Below are positions 47,626 to 57,794 of a stretch of 64,000 nucleotides of DNA, one piece after another. The position numbers were made by a program, and so were the translations under genes. The stretch covers positions 1,396,501 to 1,460,500 of the forward strand of contig NZ_CP047569.1 of the NCBI RefSeq assembly GCF_009903625.1. The letters run 5' to 3'. The notes under the pieces are model-generated. The model was not told the origin of the DNA, ran no database searches, and saw only the letters and a list, made by a program, of their open reading frames with translations. Each line of letters starts with the position of its first letter. Positions within the stretch are counted from its first letter, which is position 1. This stretch comes from Microbulbifer sp. ALW1 (GTDB lineage: Bacteria > Pseudomonadota > Gammaproteobacteria > Pseudomonadales > Cellvibrionaceae).

Positions 47626-48309
47626 ATGCCTGTGCGAGTGCGCATGACCGTGATGCTGATCTGTTCCTTTGTACTGCACGGGTGGTTGCTGTGGGCAAAG
47701 CCGGCGACGGAAGTTCAGGCGCCCTCGGCTGCGGTGGCATTGAAACTGGGACAGCTGAAGTTGGCGTCTGCGGCGGAACAGTCGCAGCCACAGCCGCCGG
47801 TAGAAAAAACGTCGGCAAGCCGGGGATTGCGTGATGCGATGCCGGCCAATCTGTCGTCGGAGGCAGCGCCATCGGAGAAAGCGGCACCGGAGAAAGCGCG
47901 GTCGAAGAAAGCAGGGGTGACGGATGCGCCTGATCTAAACCTAGAGCCAAAACCGACGCCAGTGGCGAGCGTGTCGCAGGCCCCGACACAGACAGTTGAA
48001 CGAATGGACCAGCAGAGCCTGAGCGATATTCCGGTGCTGGTGGAGCGCCCTGCGTTCGCCAGTCCGCCTGCCGCACCGGTTTATCCCGAGCTGGCGCGGC
48101 AGCGCCGGCAGCAGGGCACGGTTGTGGTGGAAGTACAGCTGGATGCCTCGGGCACGCAAGTGGTGCGCAGGTTGTTGCGGTCGTCCGGTGTGGACAGTCT
48201 CGATGAGGCTGCACTGCGGGCGGTGGCGCGCTGGCACTTTCTGCCCTACCGGGAAAACGGCCGCGCGCGCCTGTCGCGGGTACAGCTGCCAATCCGGTTC
48301 TCTCTGTAA
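47626..48309 (+). CDS. tonB: TonB energy-transducing protein
   Basis: About 227 residues. N-terminal membrane anchor (VMLICSFVLHGWLLWAKP), a long periplasmic spacer rich in Pro, Ala, Glu and Lys (about 30-150), and a C-terminal TonB domain from about 150: PVYPELARQRRQQGTVVVEVQLDASG, then DSLDEAALRAVARWHFLPY. It links ExbBD and proton-motive force to outer-membrane receptors. GAGGA lies almost against the ATG at 47626, so the in-frame GTG at 47632 (six-base spacing) may be the real start. First gene of a six-gene plus-strand operon for heme uptake. Confidence 0.93.
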   Translation: MPVRVRMTVMLICSFVLHGWLLWAKPATEVQAPSAAVALKLGQLKLASAAEQSQPQPPVEKTSASRGLRDAMPANLSSEAAPSEKAAPEKARSKKAGVTDAPDLNLEPKPTPVASVSQAPTQTVERMDQQSLSDIPVLVERPAFASPPAAPVYPELARQRRQQGTVVVEVQLDASGTQVVRRLLRSSGVDSLDEAALRAVARWHFLPYRENGRARLSRVQLPIRFSL

Positions 48310-48368
48310 CTATCCGCTGTAAACAATTGGCGGCACTGCAGAGGCGGCGCCAGATTAACGAGTGAAAT

Positions 48369-49067
48369 ATGTTCGTACATCAAACCTGGTCAGAGTTTTT
48401 TTCCCAACTGGGACCCATGGGCTGGCCGTTATTGTTGGTCTCGCTGGTGGCGCTGGCGTTGCTGGGCGAGCGCCTGTGGTTTCTGCTGACAACCGGGCAC
48501 CGCGGAATCAGTGGATCCTTCAAACGTCTGCAGTGCACTGCAGAGTCCGGGCTGGATCAGCTGGCGCAGCAGTGTGAGCGTGAACGCGCCCTGGCAAGCC
48601 GCGCCACCGCGCTGCTGTTGCAGCACCGGAATACGGAAAAAGTGCAGCGTGAAGAGGTGGCCGCGGTGTGGCTGCAGGAGCAGCGCCGCCGGTTGCACAG
48701 TGGCCTGCGCCTGTTGATGGTGATCGGGATTATCAGCCCGTTGATGGGGCTTTTGGGCACGGTGCTCGGGTTGATCGGTATGTTTGCCGGCCTGTCAGGC
48801 AGCCGCGAAGCAGTGACCCCGGCGCTGCTGGCCGACGGCCTGGGTATGGCGATGCATACCACCGCCGCGGGTTTGATGGTCGCACTTCCGGCCATTGCCG
48901 GCGCGCACCTGCTGGCTATCTGGAGCGACCGCACGGTGGCGGACCTGGAGCACCTGTTCAATCGTGGGAACCTCTGGTTGGAAGGGTTGGACCCCTGTGC
49001 CTGCAAGCAGGAGTTGCCCCCGCGCGTGCCTGTATCGAATTGTGATCTGACGGTAGTGGCGCAGTGA
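48369..49067 (+). CDS. exbB: ExbB-type proton-channel protein (MotA/TolQ/ExbB family)
   Basis: 232 residues with three membrane helices: one near residues 18-38 (GWPLLLVSLVALALLGERLWF) and a pair in the second half (LLMVIGIISPLMGLLGTVLGLIGMF and MHTTAAGLMVALPAIAGAHLLAI). The stretch SPLMGLLGTVLGLIGMF...LADGLGMAMHTTAAGL is the ExbB/TolQ signature. It forms the proton channel with ExbD to power TonB. The last codon overlaps the exbD start by four bases (GTGA), showing translational coupling. Confidence 0.94.
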   Translation: MFVHQTWSEFFSQLGPMGWPLLLVSLVALALLGERLWFLLTTGHRGISGSFKRLQCTAESGLDQLAQQCERERALASRATALLLQHRNTEKVQREEVAAVWLQEQRRRLHSGLRLLMVIGIISPLMGLLGTVLGLIGMFAGLSGSREAVTPALLADGLGMAMHTTAAGLMVALPAIAGAHLLAIWSDRTVADLEHLFNRGNLWLEGLDPCACKQELPPRVPVSNCDLTVVAQ

Positions 49068-49498
49068 TCAATATCAATCCACCCAGTAAGCGGGATTTTT
49101 CCCTGGCCAACCTGGCACCGGATCTAACGCCGCTGCTGGATATCATTTTTATCGTACTGGTGTTTCTGCTGCTCACCGCCAATGTGCGGCTGACCTCACT
49201 GCCTATGGATCTGCCCGCCAGTGAGCGCGCCAGCGCGGCCATGCCGTCCAATCCGCTAACGATTTCCCTGTCCAATCGCGGCCCGGATCTGTGGGGGATC
49301 GAGGATCGTGGCTACAGTAATCAGAACGCATTTGAACAGGCGCTGATGGCAGCGTTGGTAGCTGGCCCCGAACGCCCGGTGGCTCTGGCCAGTGATCGCA
49401 ATGTACCGGTACAGCGCATGCTCGATCTGTTTGCGCTGTTGCAGCAGCAGGGCGTTGAAGTGGCCGAGATTGCCTTGCAGCCAGACGCTGCCCAATAA
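49064..49498 (+). CDS. exbD: ExbD-type biopolymer transport protein
   Basis: 144 residues, GTG start overlapping the exbB stop. One N-terminal helix with the proton-carrying aspartate: LAPDLTPLLDIIFIVLVFLLLTANV, where DLTPLLDIIFIVLVFLL is the ExbD/TolR motif. The periplasmic domain is short and ends LLQQQGVEVAEIALQP. With ExbB and TonB it makes the energy module of this heme locus, dedicated to it by position but able to serve other receptors. Confidence 0.94.
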   Translation: MININPPSKRDFSLANLAPDLTPLLDIIFIVLVFLLLTANVRLTSLPMDLPASERASAAMPSNPLTISLSNRGPDLWGIEDRGYSNQNAFEQALMAALVAGPERPVALASDRNVPVQRMLDLFALLQQQGVEVAEIALQPDAAQ

Positions 49499-49539
49499 CC
49501 ACTCTGAATTGTTATCGACCTATCGACGGGATACGCACC

Positions 49540-50394
49540 ATGATCACTCTGGTAAAAAAAATAACGGCTGTGACTTCAACAATGATTTTGTTGTTGGGCG
49601 TTAGCCAGTATTGCGCCGCGGCGCCCGAGCGAGTGATCAGCGCCGGCCACTCGATTACCGAACTGGTGCTCGCGCTCGGCGGTGGCGACAGTCTGATCGC
49701 CGTGGACTCTTCCACCCGCCTGCCGGCAGATTTTCGCAAGGTCCCGGTGGTGGGTTACTACCGACAGTTACCGGTGGAAGGATTGCTGGCGCAAAACCCG
49801 CAACTGCTGGTGGGCGGAGAGCACATGGGGCCTGCGAATACACTGCAGCTGTTGCAGGATTCCGGGGTAGCCGTGTTGCAGTTACCGGAAGCGGAAAATG
49901 GCGAGCAATTGCTGGATAACATCGACCGTCTTTCTGAAGTGCTGGAAAAACCCGCAGCAATAATCAAGCAGGGCGTTCAGGCGCAGTTGCGTGCATTGAT
50001 GGCAGCGCGAGCGGCGCTGGCGGAACCACCGCGTATTCTGTTTGTGCGCGCACAGCAGGGGCGTGGTGTTAAAGCGGCTGGCACCGGCACCAGCCCCGAC
50101 AGCCTGATCCGCCTTGCGGGTGGCATCAATGCCGTGGATTTTTCCGGGTACAAACAGCTGTCGGATGAGGCGCTGTTGCAATTGCGCCCGGACTGGATTT
50201 TGTTTTCCAGTGATCAGGCGGAACAGCTGAACGATGGCCTGGCCCTGCTGGAATGGCAGCCGCTGCTGAAACTGACCCCCGCCGGAAAAACACAGGCGTT
50301 TTACGCGGTGGATGGCTATGCACTGCTGGGGGGGATCGGTCTCGCCAGTCTGGCCGAGGCGAAAAAGCTGAATGAAACCTTGGCCGCCCGCTGA
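49540..50394 (+). CDS. hutB: Heme ABC transporter periplasmic binding protein HutB
   Basis: 284 residues with a Sec signal peptide (cleavage near CAA-AP). Type III (TroA/BtuF-like) binding fold: RVISAGHSITELVLALGGGDSLIAVDSSTRLP, then VVGYYRQLPVEGLLAQNPQLLVG, where the tyrosines correspond in position to the heme-ligand Tyr region of HmuT/ShuT/PhuT, and a long linking helix. It binds heme delivered through the receptor and docks on HutCD. The gene is 41 bp after exbD and 39 bp before the permease, in one operon. Confidence 0.93.
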   Translation: MITLVKKITAVTSTMILLLGVSQYCAAAPERVISAGHSITELVLALGGGDSLIAVDSSTRLPADFRKVPVVGYYRQLPVEGLLAQNPQLLVGGEHMGPANTLQLLQDSGVAVLQLPEAENGEQLLDNIDRLSEVLEKPAAIIKQGVQAQLRALMAARAALAEPPRILFVRAQQGRGVKAAGTGTSPDSLIRLAGGINAVDFSGYKQLSDEALLQLRPDWILFSSDQAEQLNDGLALLEWQPLLKLTPAGKTQAFYAVDGYALLGGIGLASLAEAKKLNETLAAR

Positions 50395-50433
50395 TGGCGG
50401 CAGTGTGCAGCGACAGATAACAGAGGTACCCCG

Positions 50434-51495
50434 GTGGAATTTCGCCTGAGTGACAAAAGCCTGTTGCCGGTTTTGATGGCACTGCTGTTGATCGGCAGCT
50501 GTCTATCCCTTGGCGTGGGGGCAATGGCAATCGGCTGGCGCGATGTGCTGGCGGGGCTGATGCACTGGAGCTGGCCCGGTTTTCTGAGCCTGGATGTGCC
50601 GGAGCAATATGCGCTGGTACTGGGAGAGATTCGTCTGCCGCGATTGCTACTCGGCTTGATTGTGGGTGGAATACTGGGGCTCTGCGGCGCTGTGATGCAG
50701 GGGCTGTTTCGCAATCCGCTGGCCGACCCGGCCATTATTGGAGTTTCCGCCGGTGCCGGTGTCGGTGCCGCATTGGTGCTGGTATTTGCCAGCGGCACGG
50801 CGCTGACCACCGTTGCCGGTGGTGTATTGAAGCAAGTGCACTGGCTGTTGCTACCGGTTGCCGCGAGTTTCGGTGGGGCGCTGAGTACCTGGCTGGTGTA
50901 TCGACTCGGCGATCGCGGCAAATCGGTGGTGATGATGCTGCTGGCGGGTGTGGCCATCAATGCACTGGCCGGTGCCGGAATTGGCCTGCTGAATTACGTC
51001 GCCGATGATCGCGCGCTGCGGGATATCACCCTGTGGCAGATGGGTAGCCTGGGTGGTGCAACCTGGGGTGCGGTTGTCATGGCGGCATCGGTATTGCTGG
51101 TCGCGGGCGCGTTGTTGTGGCGGCGCGCACCGGCACTGAATGCGCTGTTGCTGGGTGAGTCGGAAGCCCGCCACCTGGGGGTGGATGTGGCACGGCTCAA
51201 GCAGCTGATGATTGTGCTCACTGCGATTGCCATGGGCGCCGCGGTATCGGTTTCGGGGATGATTGGATTTATCGGTCTGGTGGTGCCCCACACCATACGC
51301 CTGCTGCGGGGGCCGGATCATCGCTTCCTGTTGCCCTACAGTGTTCTGGCGGGCGGATTGTTACTGGTAGTTGCGGACACCGTCGCCCGCACCCTGGTAG
51401 CCCCTGCGGAATTACCGGTGGGCATTCTCACCGCACTGTTGGGGGCGCCCTTCTTTATTTACCTGCTGTGGCAACAGCGCCGGCAGATTTTTTAA
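50434..51495 (+). CDS. hutC: Heme ABC transporter permease HutC (FecCD family)
   Basis: 353 residues, GTG start with AGAGG seven bases before. FecCD-type permease with about nine to ten helices: EIRLPRLLLGLIVGGILGLCGAVMQGLFRNPLADPAIIGVSAGAGVGA is the family core, WQMGSLGGATW and the C-terminal GFIGLVVPHTIRLLRGPDHR (the coupling region to the ATPase) follow. It passes heme from HutB into the cytoplasm. Next in line is the ATPase gene. Confidence 0.95.
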   Translation: MEFRLSDKSLLPVLMALLLIGSCLSLGVGAMAIGWRDVLAGLMHWSWPGFLSLDVPEQYALVLGEIRLPRLLLGLIVGGILGLCGAVMQGLFRNPLADPAIIGVSAGAGVGAALVLVFASGTALTTVAGGVLKQVHWLLLPVAASFGGALSTWLVYRLGDRGKSVVMMLLAGVAINALAGAGIGLLNYVADDRALRDITLWQMGSLGGATWGAVVMAASVLLVAGALLWRRAPALNALLLGESEARHLGVDVARLKQLMIVLTAIAMGAAVSVSGMIGFIGLVVPHTIRLLRGPDHRFLLPYSVLAGGLLLVVADTVARTLVAPAELPVGILTALLGAPFFIYLLWQQRRQIF

Positions 51496-51506
51496 CGGGG
51501 GCGCCA

Positions 51507-52289
51507 GTGCTGATCCAGATCGATAATCTCGGGATCTCTTATCCCCGTGCCGGTACACCTCTGCTGGAGGGTATTTCCCTGGAGTTTGCCGCGGGCCAGC
51601 TCACCGCATTGCTGGGCCCTAACGGCTGCGGCAAAACATCCCTGTTGCGGGCCATTAGTGGCGAGCTGAGTCACAGTGGCAATATTCGCTTGTTCGGGCG
51701 GCCCCAGCAGGACTGGTATCGCACACCGAAAGATCACCGCCAGCTGGCGCGCCGCTACGGCTTGCTACCACAGCATTCCAATCTGAATTTCGCATTTACC
51801 TGTGCGGAAGTGGTGGAGCTGGGCCTGGCGCCCGGCAGTCTGTCGCGGGTGGAGCAGGGCGAGCGCGTTGAGCACTTTATGCGGCGTGCAGACGTCTGGC
51901 ATCTGCGGGATCGGCTCTTTCCCAGTCTTTCCGGTGGCGAAAAGCAGCGGGTGCAGCTGGCCCGGGTGCTGTCCCAGCTGAGCCTGGCGGACGGCGACGA
52001 TGCGCGAATCCTGTTACTGGACGAGCCCACCTCGGCGCTGGACCTCAAGCATCAGCACCAGGTGCTGGCCCTCGCCAGGGAAGTGGCCGATGAAAATACC
52101 GCGGTGGTTGCGGTGCTCCACGATCTCAATCTCGCCGCGCGCTATGCCGACCGCATGGTGATGTTGGCGAATGGCTGCGTGCAGGCAGATGGCGCGCCCG
52201 CGGAGCTGTTACAGCCAGAGCTGGTGGAGCGGGTCTACGGCTACCGGGGGCAGCTGGTGGATGTGGCCGGCTTTAGTGCGCTGCTTTAG
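51507..52289 (+). CDS. hutD: Heme ABC transporter ATPase HutD
   Basis: 260 residues from the GTG at 51507, six bases after GGGGG; an ATG at 51468 inside hutC is possible but less well placed. ABC ATPase motifs: Walker A LLGPNGCGKTSLL, Q-loop near LLPQHSN, signature LSGGEKQRVQLARVL, Walker B ILLLDEPTSALD, H-loop VLHDLNLAARY. It energises heme import through HutC. It ends the tonB-exbBD-hutBCD operon; no clear terminator hairpin follows. Confidence 0.94.
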   Translation: MLIQIDNLGISYPRAGTPLLEGISLEFAAGQLTALLGPNGCGKTSLLRAISGELSHSGNIRLFGRPQQDWYRTPKDHRQLARRYGLLPQHSNLNFAFTCAEVVELGLAPGSLSRVEQGERVEHFMRRADVWHLRDRLFPSLSGGEKQRVQLARVLSQLSLADGDDARILLLDEPTSALDLKHQHQVLALAREVADENTAVVAVLHDLNLAARYADRMVMLANGCVQADGAPAELLQPELVERVYGYRGQLVDVAGFSALL

Positions 52290-52454
52290 CGTGTCGTTCG
52301 GAGTGCAGAACTATCCGTGAAGGCAGCGATACCGCTGCATAATTCGTTCTGGGCGTCGATGTCTCTCTATTGGGTCGCGGAACATGAGCAGAACCGGGCG
52401 CTGAATTGAATTTGTTTCATGTGTACCCTTTGCACCGCCGCCACTCCCTTGGTG

Positions 52455-52460
52455 TACAAT
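52455..52460 (+). promoter_or_regulatory. Possible -10 element of glyA
   Basis: TACAAT, about 100 bp before the glyA start. The best upstream hexamer, TTGCAC, sits 19 bases away, which is longer than ideal, so this is only a candidate. Confidence 0.3.
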
Positions 52461-52559
52461 GCGCCGCTTTCTGGGGCGGGCCGGTCACAATCGGGTCGGG
52501 ATTTGCCCTTGTCGAGATTATGCTTGCGCGATCTGCGCCTTATCATCCGAGGGAACACC

Positions 52560-53825
<1,266 letters not shown>

Positions 53826-53870
53826 GATAAAGGCGTGAGATAAAAGCGGAAAGCGCTAATCTCCGTTCTC

Positions 53871-53899
53871 AAAAAAGGCCCCTATCCGGGGCCTTTTTT
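53871..53899. terminator. Terminator after glyA
   Basis: GGCCCC, loop TATCC, GGGGCC, with flanking A6 and T6. Confidence 0.93.
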
Positions 53900-54225
53900 C
53901 GTTTTTGTTACAGGTGAAAGTAAAAAGTTGCTGCCCGACTGTGAAACAGGTCGCGGTTTCTGTTTTAATACGCGCCCTCAAAAACCGAAGTGGAGTTCGG
54001 GTCTGTATAGTTAAGAAAACAGGCGCGTAATTTGCTTCTGAGATTTGTAGCAGCTTGTAGCACCAAGGATGCGTTGCTCAGCGAATGCTCACCAGAGTCC
54101 GTATAACGGACTGGTACTTTCGGGTCCAAGCGGTATCAGGATTCGATGCTTTGCGATCACGGCGGGAGTGCCGGTGCAAAGCGCTGAACCCACCGCGCAG
54201 CCAGGCTGCGGAACGAGAGTAGAAC
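53900..54225. other. Intergenic region before the polyamine-type binding protein gene
   Basis: 326 bp without a credible gene. It contains a short direct repeat of TTGTAGCA (about 54046-54062) but nothing else I recognise. A promoter for the next gene must lie here. Confidence 0.5.
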
Positions 54226-55335
54226 ATGCGTCCAGTTTCCAATCTATTACTCATCTTGACCGCTGTGATCGGGCTGAACCTCAGTACGCAGGCCAGTGCG
54301 CAATCCCGGGAGCTGCACTTCGCCAACTGGTCTGAGTCCATTGCCGAAGACACCATCAGCGATTTCGAAGCGGCCACCGGCATCAAGGTGCACTATTTCG
54401 AATTCGACGATATCGAAGAGTTGGAAGAGGTCTGGCTGAAAGAGGGCCGCCGCTTCGACATCATCGTGCCCGGCTCCGACAACATCCCCAAATACATCGC
54501 CGCCGGCCAGCTGCAAAAGCTCGATCGCAATCGCATCGACAACTGGTCCCAGAACGACCCCAAATTCATGGAGCGGTTGTCCCTGTTCGACCCGGGCAAT
54601 GACTACGCCATCCCCTACCTGTGGGGCACTGTGGGTATCGGCTACAACGTGCAGGCAGTGGAAAAAGCCTTCGGCGGCATCCTGCCGGAAGACAGCTGGG
54701 ACCTGCTGTTCGATCCCGAGAACCTCGGCAAACTCGACCACTGCAACGCCACCCTGATGCGCTCCCCGGAAGAGATTTTCGACGTCGCGCTCAAATATCT
54801 GGAAAAAGACCCCAACTCCATGAGCATCGCCCACCAGTACATGGTGGCCAACCTGCTCTCCAAAGTGCGCCTGCACATTACCGACTTCGACTCCGGCGAA
54901 TACGTCGAAGACCTCGCCAGCGGCAAACGCTGCATCGCCCACGCCTGGAGCGGCGACGTGCTGGTTGCCCAGCAAATGGCGGAAGAAGCCGGCAAAGACT
55001 TCGATATCCGCTACGTAATGCCGAAAGAGGGCTTCCCGCTGTGGATCGACGTGGTGTCCATGCCCACCAATGCCCAGAACATCGACGCTGCTTACCAGTT
55101 CCTGAATTACCTGATGCAGCCCAGCGTCATCGCCAACATCAGCAACGAAACCCAGTACGCCAACGCCAATATGGCGGCCCAGGACCTGGTTGACCCGGAG
55201 CTGCTCGGCAACCCCGCGGTTTACCCGCGCCCTCAAGAACTGGAGCGCACCTGGATTCCCGCCGCCACCAAGTCCCGGGTGCTCGCCTTGCGCCACAAGC
55301 TTTGGCAGCGGATTATCGAGCGGGAAGAAATTTAA
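54226..55335 (+). CDS. Polyamine-type ABC transporter substrate-binding protein (PotF/PotD-like)
   Basis: 369 residues with a Sec signal peptide (cleavage near ASA-QS). Matches the spermidine/putrescine binding family: ELHFANWSESIAEDTISDFEAATGIKVHYFEFDDIEELE, VPGSDNIPKYIAAGQLQKLD, AIPYLWGTVGIGYN, and C-terminal AYQFLNYLMQPSVIANISNETQYANANMAA. It should bind a polyamine in the periplasm. No permease or ATPase gene is next to it, so it may serve a transporter elsewhere or work as a sensor. It is followed by nrdR after 93 bp. Confidence 0.9.
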   Translation: MRPVSNLLLILTAVIGLNLSTQASAQSRELHFANWSESIAEDTISDFEAATGIKVHYFEFDDIEELEEVWLKEGRRFDIIVPGSDNIPKYIAAGQLQKLDRNRIDNWSQNDPKFMERLSLFDPGNDYAIPYLWGTVGIGYNVQAVEKAFGGILPEDSWDLLFDPENLGKLDHCNATLMRSPEEIFDVALKYLEKDPNSMSIAHQYMVANLLSKVRLHITDFDSGEYVEDLASGKRCIAHAWSGDVLVAQQMAEEAGKDFDIRYVMPKEGFPLWIDVVSMPTNAQNIDAAYQFLNYLMQPSVIANISNETQYANANMAAQDLVDPELLGNPAVYPRPQELERTWIPAATKSRVLALRHKLWQRIIEREEI

Positions 55336-55428
55336 CGAGGTTGCTGCGGGCCCAGAACTAACCCGCTGGCAGCCTAAATTTCCACCTTGTGGTAAACTGC
55401 GGCCCACTTTTTCGAGGGCCCTCTCCCC

Positions 55429-55908
55429 ATGCACTGTCCCTTCTGCAGCGCAGATGAAACCAAAGTCGTAGATTCCCGCCTGGTGGCCGATGGTGACCAG
55501 GTGCGCCGTCGCCGTGAGTGTCTGCAGTGCCACGAGCGCTTCACCACCTTCGAAACCGCCGAGTTGGTGCTGCCACGAGTCGTCAAGCAAAACGGCCAGC
55601 GCGAACCCTTCAATGAAGACAAGCTGCGCGCCGGCATCCAGCGCGCCGTAGAGAAACGCCCGGTCAGCACCGAGCGGGTAGAGGCCGCCGTCGCCCAGAT
55701 CAAACACGCCCTGCAGGCTACCGGCGAGCGCGAGCTGCCAGCCATGCACATCGGCGAGCTGGTGATGGAACAGCTGCGTGAACTGGACCAGGTGGCCTTC
55801 GTCCGTTTTGCCTCGGTTTACCGCCGCTTCGAAGATGTTAGCGACTTCAGCGACGAGATCGAGCGTTTGAATACCCCCAGGGGGAGCAAGCAGGGAGAGG
55901 CGAAGTGA
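55429..55908 (+). CDS. nrdR: Transcriptional repressor NrdR
   Basis: 159 residues. N-terminal zinc ribbon with MHCPFC and ECLQCHERF cysteine pairs, then an ATP-cone domain ([19 protein letters not shown]). NrdR binds NrdR boxes and represses ribonucleotide reductase genes in response to nucleotide levels. It commonly heads the riboflavin cluster in gammaproteobacteria, and its stop overlaps the start of ribD (TGATG), so they are co-translated. Confidence 0.97.
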   Translation: MHCPFCSADETKVVDSRLVADGDQVRRRRECLQCHERFTTFETAELVLPRVVKQNGQREPFNEDKLRAGIQRAVEKRPVSTERVEAAVAQIKHALQATGERELPAMHIGELVMEQLRELDQVAFVRFASVYRRFEDVSDFSDEIERLNTPRGSKQGEAK

Positions 55909-57056
55909 TGGCCTTCACCCCAAGAGAACTCATGGCCCGCGCCATCCAGCTCGCCGAGCGCGGCCTCTACACCACCATGCCCAATCCCCGTGTCGGCTGT
56001 GTGATCGCCGATGCCCAGGGCAACATCCTCGCCGAAGGCTGGCACAAGCGCGCCGGAGAAGGGCACGCCGAAATCGAAGCGCTGAAAGACGCTGGAGCTC
56101 TCGATGGTGGAGACGGGGCCCGCGGCAACATCGCCTACGTCACCCTGGAACCCTGCAGTCACAGCGGTAAAACCGGCCCCTGCGCCGATGCGCTGGTGGC
56201 CGCCGGCGTGGCCAAAGTGGTCTTCGGTATGGAAGACCCCAACCCCAGTGTCAGCGGTAAAGGGTTACAAAAACTGCGCGATGCGGGCATTGAAGTGGAA
56301 GGCCCCTTGCTGGAAGAATCCTGCCGGGCGCTGAATCCGGGCTTTATCAAGCGCATGACCCTGGGTTTGCCCCTGGTGCGCAGCAAGTCCGCGATGAGCA
56401 TCGACGGCCGCACCGCCATGGCCAGCGGCGAATCCAAATGGGTTACCGGCCCCGCCGCCCGTGCCGATGTGCAGAACCTGCGGGCGCGCAGCTGCGCCAT
56501 TGTCACTGGCGTCGATACCGTCCGCTACGACAACCCGAATATGAACGTGCGCCCGGAAGAAATGGCGCTGCCGGCCGACGAAGCGGCGGCAGCGGCAGAG
56601 AAGCAGCCCCTGCGGGTCATTGTCGACAGCAAGCTGCGCACCCCGGCCAGGGCCTTTATTTTGCAGGGCGCCGCCCCCACATTGGTGGTCACAACGGAAG
56701 CCGCCGACAGCGATCGCCGCGTGCGGCTGGAAAAGACCGGCGCCGAAGTGTTGGTGCTGCCCGCCGACAAAAACGGCCGTGTGCACCTGGGCGAGCTGCT
56801 GAAAGAGCTGGCCCGCCGCGAGTGCAACGAGGTACTGATCGAGAGTGGTGCCACCCTCTCCGGCGAATTCATGTATCAGGGCCATGTAGACGAGATCATC
56901 GTCTACATGGCGCCCAAGATACTTGGCTCCAGCGCCAGACCGCTGTTTGAGCTGCCGATCGAACGCATGGGCTCCATGTTGCCCATCACCATTACCGACA
57001 TGCGCGCCGTCGGGCACGACTGGCGTATCACTGCGACTACTGATATCGAGCGCTGA
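55908..57056 (+). CDS. ribD: Bifunctional riboflavin biosynthesis deaminase/reductase RibD
   Basis: 382 residues. N-terminal zinc deaminase domain: HAE at His53-Glu55, and EPCSHSGKTGPC giving Cys83 and Cys92. C-terminal reductase domain from about residue 150: KSAMSIDGRTAMASGESKWVTG, and NEVLIESGATLSGEF. It performs the second and third steps from the GTP-derived pyrimidine to the ribitylamino-uracil. I place the start at the ATG overlapping the nrdR stop; an in-frame GTG sits three bases earlier. Next, ribE overlaps its stop as well. Confidence 0.96.
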   Translation: MAFTPRELMARAIQLAERGLYTTMPNPRVGCVIADAQGNILAEGWHKRAGEGHAEIEALKDAGALDGGDGARGNIAYVTLEPCSHSGKTGPCADALVAAGVAKVVFGMEDPNPSVSGKGLQKLRDAGIEVEGPLLEESCRALNPGFIKRMTLGLPLVRSKSAMSIDGRTAMASGESKWVTGPAARADVQNLRARSCAIVTGVDTVRYDNPNMNVRPEEMALPADEAAAAAEKQPLRVIVDSKLRTPARAFILQGAAPTLVVTTEAADSDRRVRLEKTGAEVLVLPADKNGRVHLGELLKELARRECNEVLIESGATLSGEFMYQGHVDEIIVYMAPKILGSSARPLFELPIERMGSMLPITITDMRAVGHDWRITATTDIER

Positions 57057-57718
57057 TGTTTACTGGAATAGTTGAAGCTGTTGGCGAAATCTCTGCCCTG
57101 CAACCCAGTGGCGGAGACCTGCGTGTACGGGTAAAAACCGGCAAGCTGGACTTGTCCGACGTCAAACTGGGCGACAGTATCGCCACCAACGGCGTCTGCC
57201 TGACCGTGGTGGATTTGCCCGGCGATGGCTACTGGGCCGACGTCTCTGCAGAGACGCTCGCGGTAGCCACCCTGAACCACTGGAAACTGGGCGACAAGGT
57301 AAACCTGGAAAAGGCCCTGACCCCCCAGACCCGCCTCGGCGGCCACATGGTCAGTGGCCACGTGGACGGCATCGGCGAAGTGGTGTGGCGCAAGACCACC
57401 GCCCGCGCCGAACAGTTTCGCCTGCGTGCCCCGGATGAACTGGCCAAATATATTGCCCACAAGGGCTCCATCACCGTCGACGGCACCAGCCTCACGGTGA
57501 ATGCCGTTGACGGCGCCGAATTCGAACTCACCATCGTGCCCCATACCATTGCCGAAACCGTGATCGGCGGCTATCAGGCGGGCACCAAGGTGAATCTGGA
57601 AGTGGACCTGATAGCGCGCTACTTGGAGCGACTACTCTTGGGGGATGCTGCGGCGCAACCCAAGAGCGAAGGACTGACCATGGAATTCCTTGCCCAGCAC
57701 GGTTTTTACAAGGCCTGA
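57056..57718 (+). CDS. ribE: Riboflavin synthase alpha chain
   Basis: 220 residues made of two similar lumazine-binding repeats, each beginning with a sequence of the MFTGIVEAVGEI / GHVDGIGEV kind: MFTGIVEAVGEISAL at the start, LGDSIATNGVCLTVV in repeat one, and LGGHMVSGHVDGIGEVV, GSITVDGTSLTVN in repeat two. It dismutates two lumazines into riboflavin and the pyrimidine precursor. The start codon overlaps the ribD stop by one base. Some nomenclatures call it ribC. Confidence 0.97.
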   Translation: MFTGIVEAVGEISALQPSGGDLRVRVKTGKLDLSDVKLGDSIATNGVCLTVVDLPGDGYWADVSAETLAVATLNHWKLGDKVNLEKALTPQTRLGGHMVSGHVDGIGEVVWRKTTARAEQFRLRAPDELAKYIAHKGSITVDGTSLTVNAVDGAEFELTIVPHTIAETVIGGYQAGTKVNLEVDLIARYLERLLLGDAAAQPKSEGLTMEFLAQHGFYKA

Positions 57719-57794
57719 ATCAGAGGGCCAGAGGCTCCCACCGAACACTTCAGGCAGGCTCGAAGAAGTTTGCCAAATACGATCCGAGAGAGTT

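Noticed and set aside
52419..52559. 47-codon N-terminal extension of GlyA
   Set aside because: Not found in GlyA proteins; the ATG at 52560 has a strong ribosome site and gives the standard length.
54247..55749. 500-codon antisense frame opposite the polyamine-type binding protein
   Set aside because: Spans two sense genes and lacks any recognisable domain.
57719..57794. FMN riboswitch before ribB
   Set aside because: The short spacer lacks the conserved RFN-element sequence and is too small to hold one.
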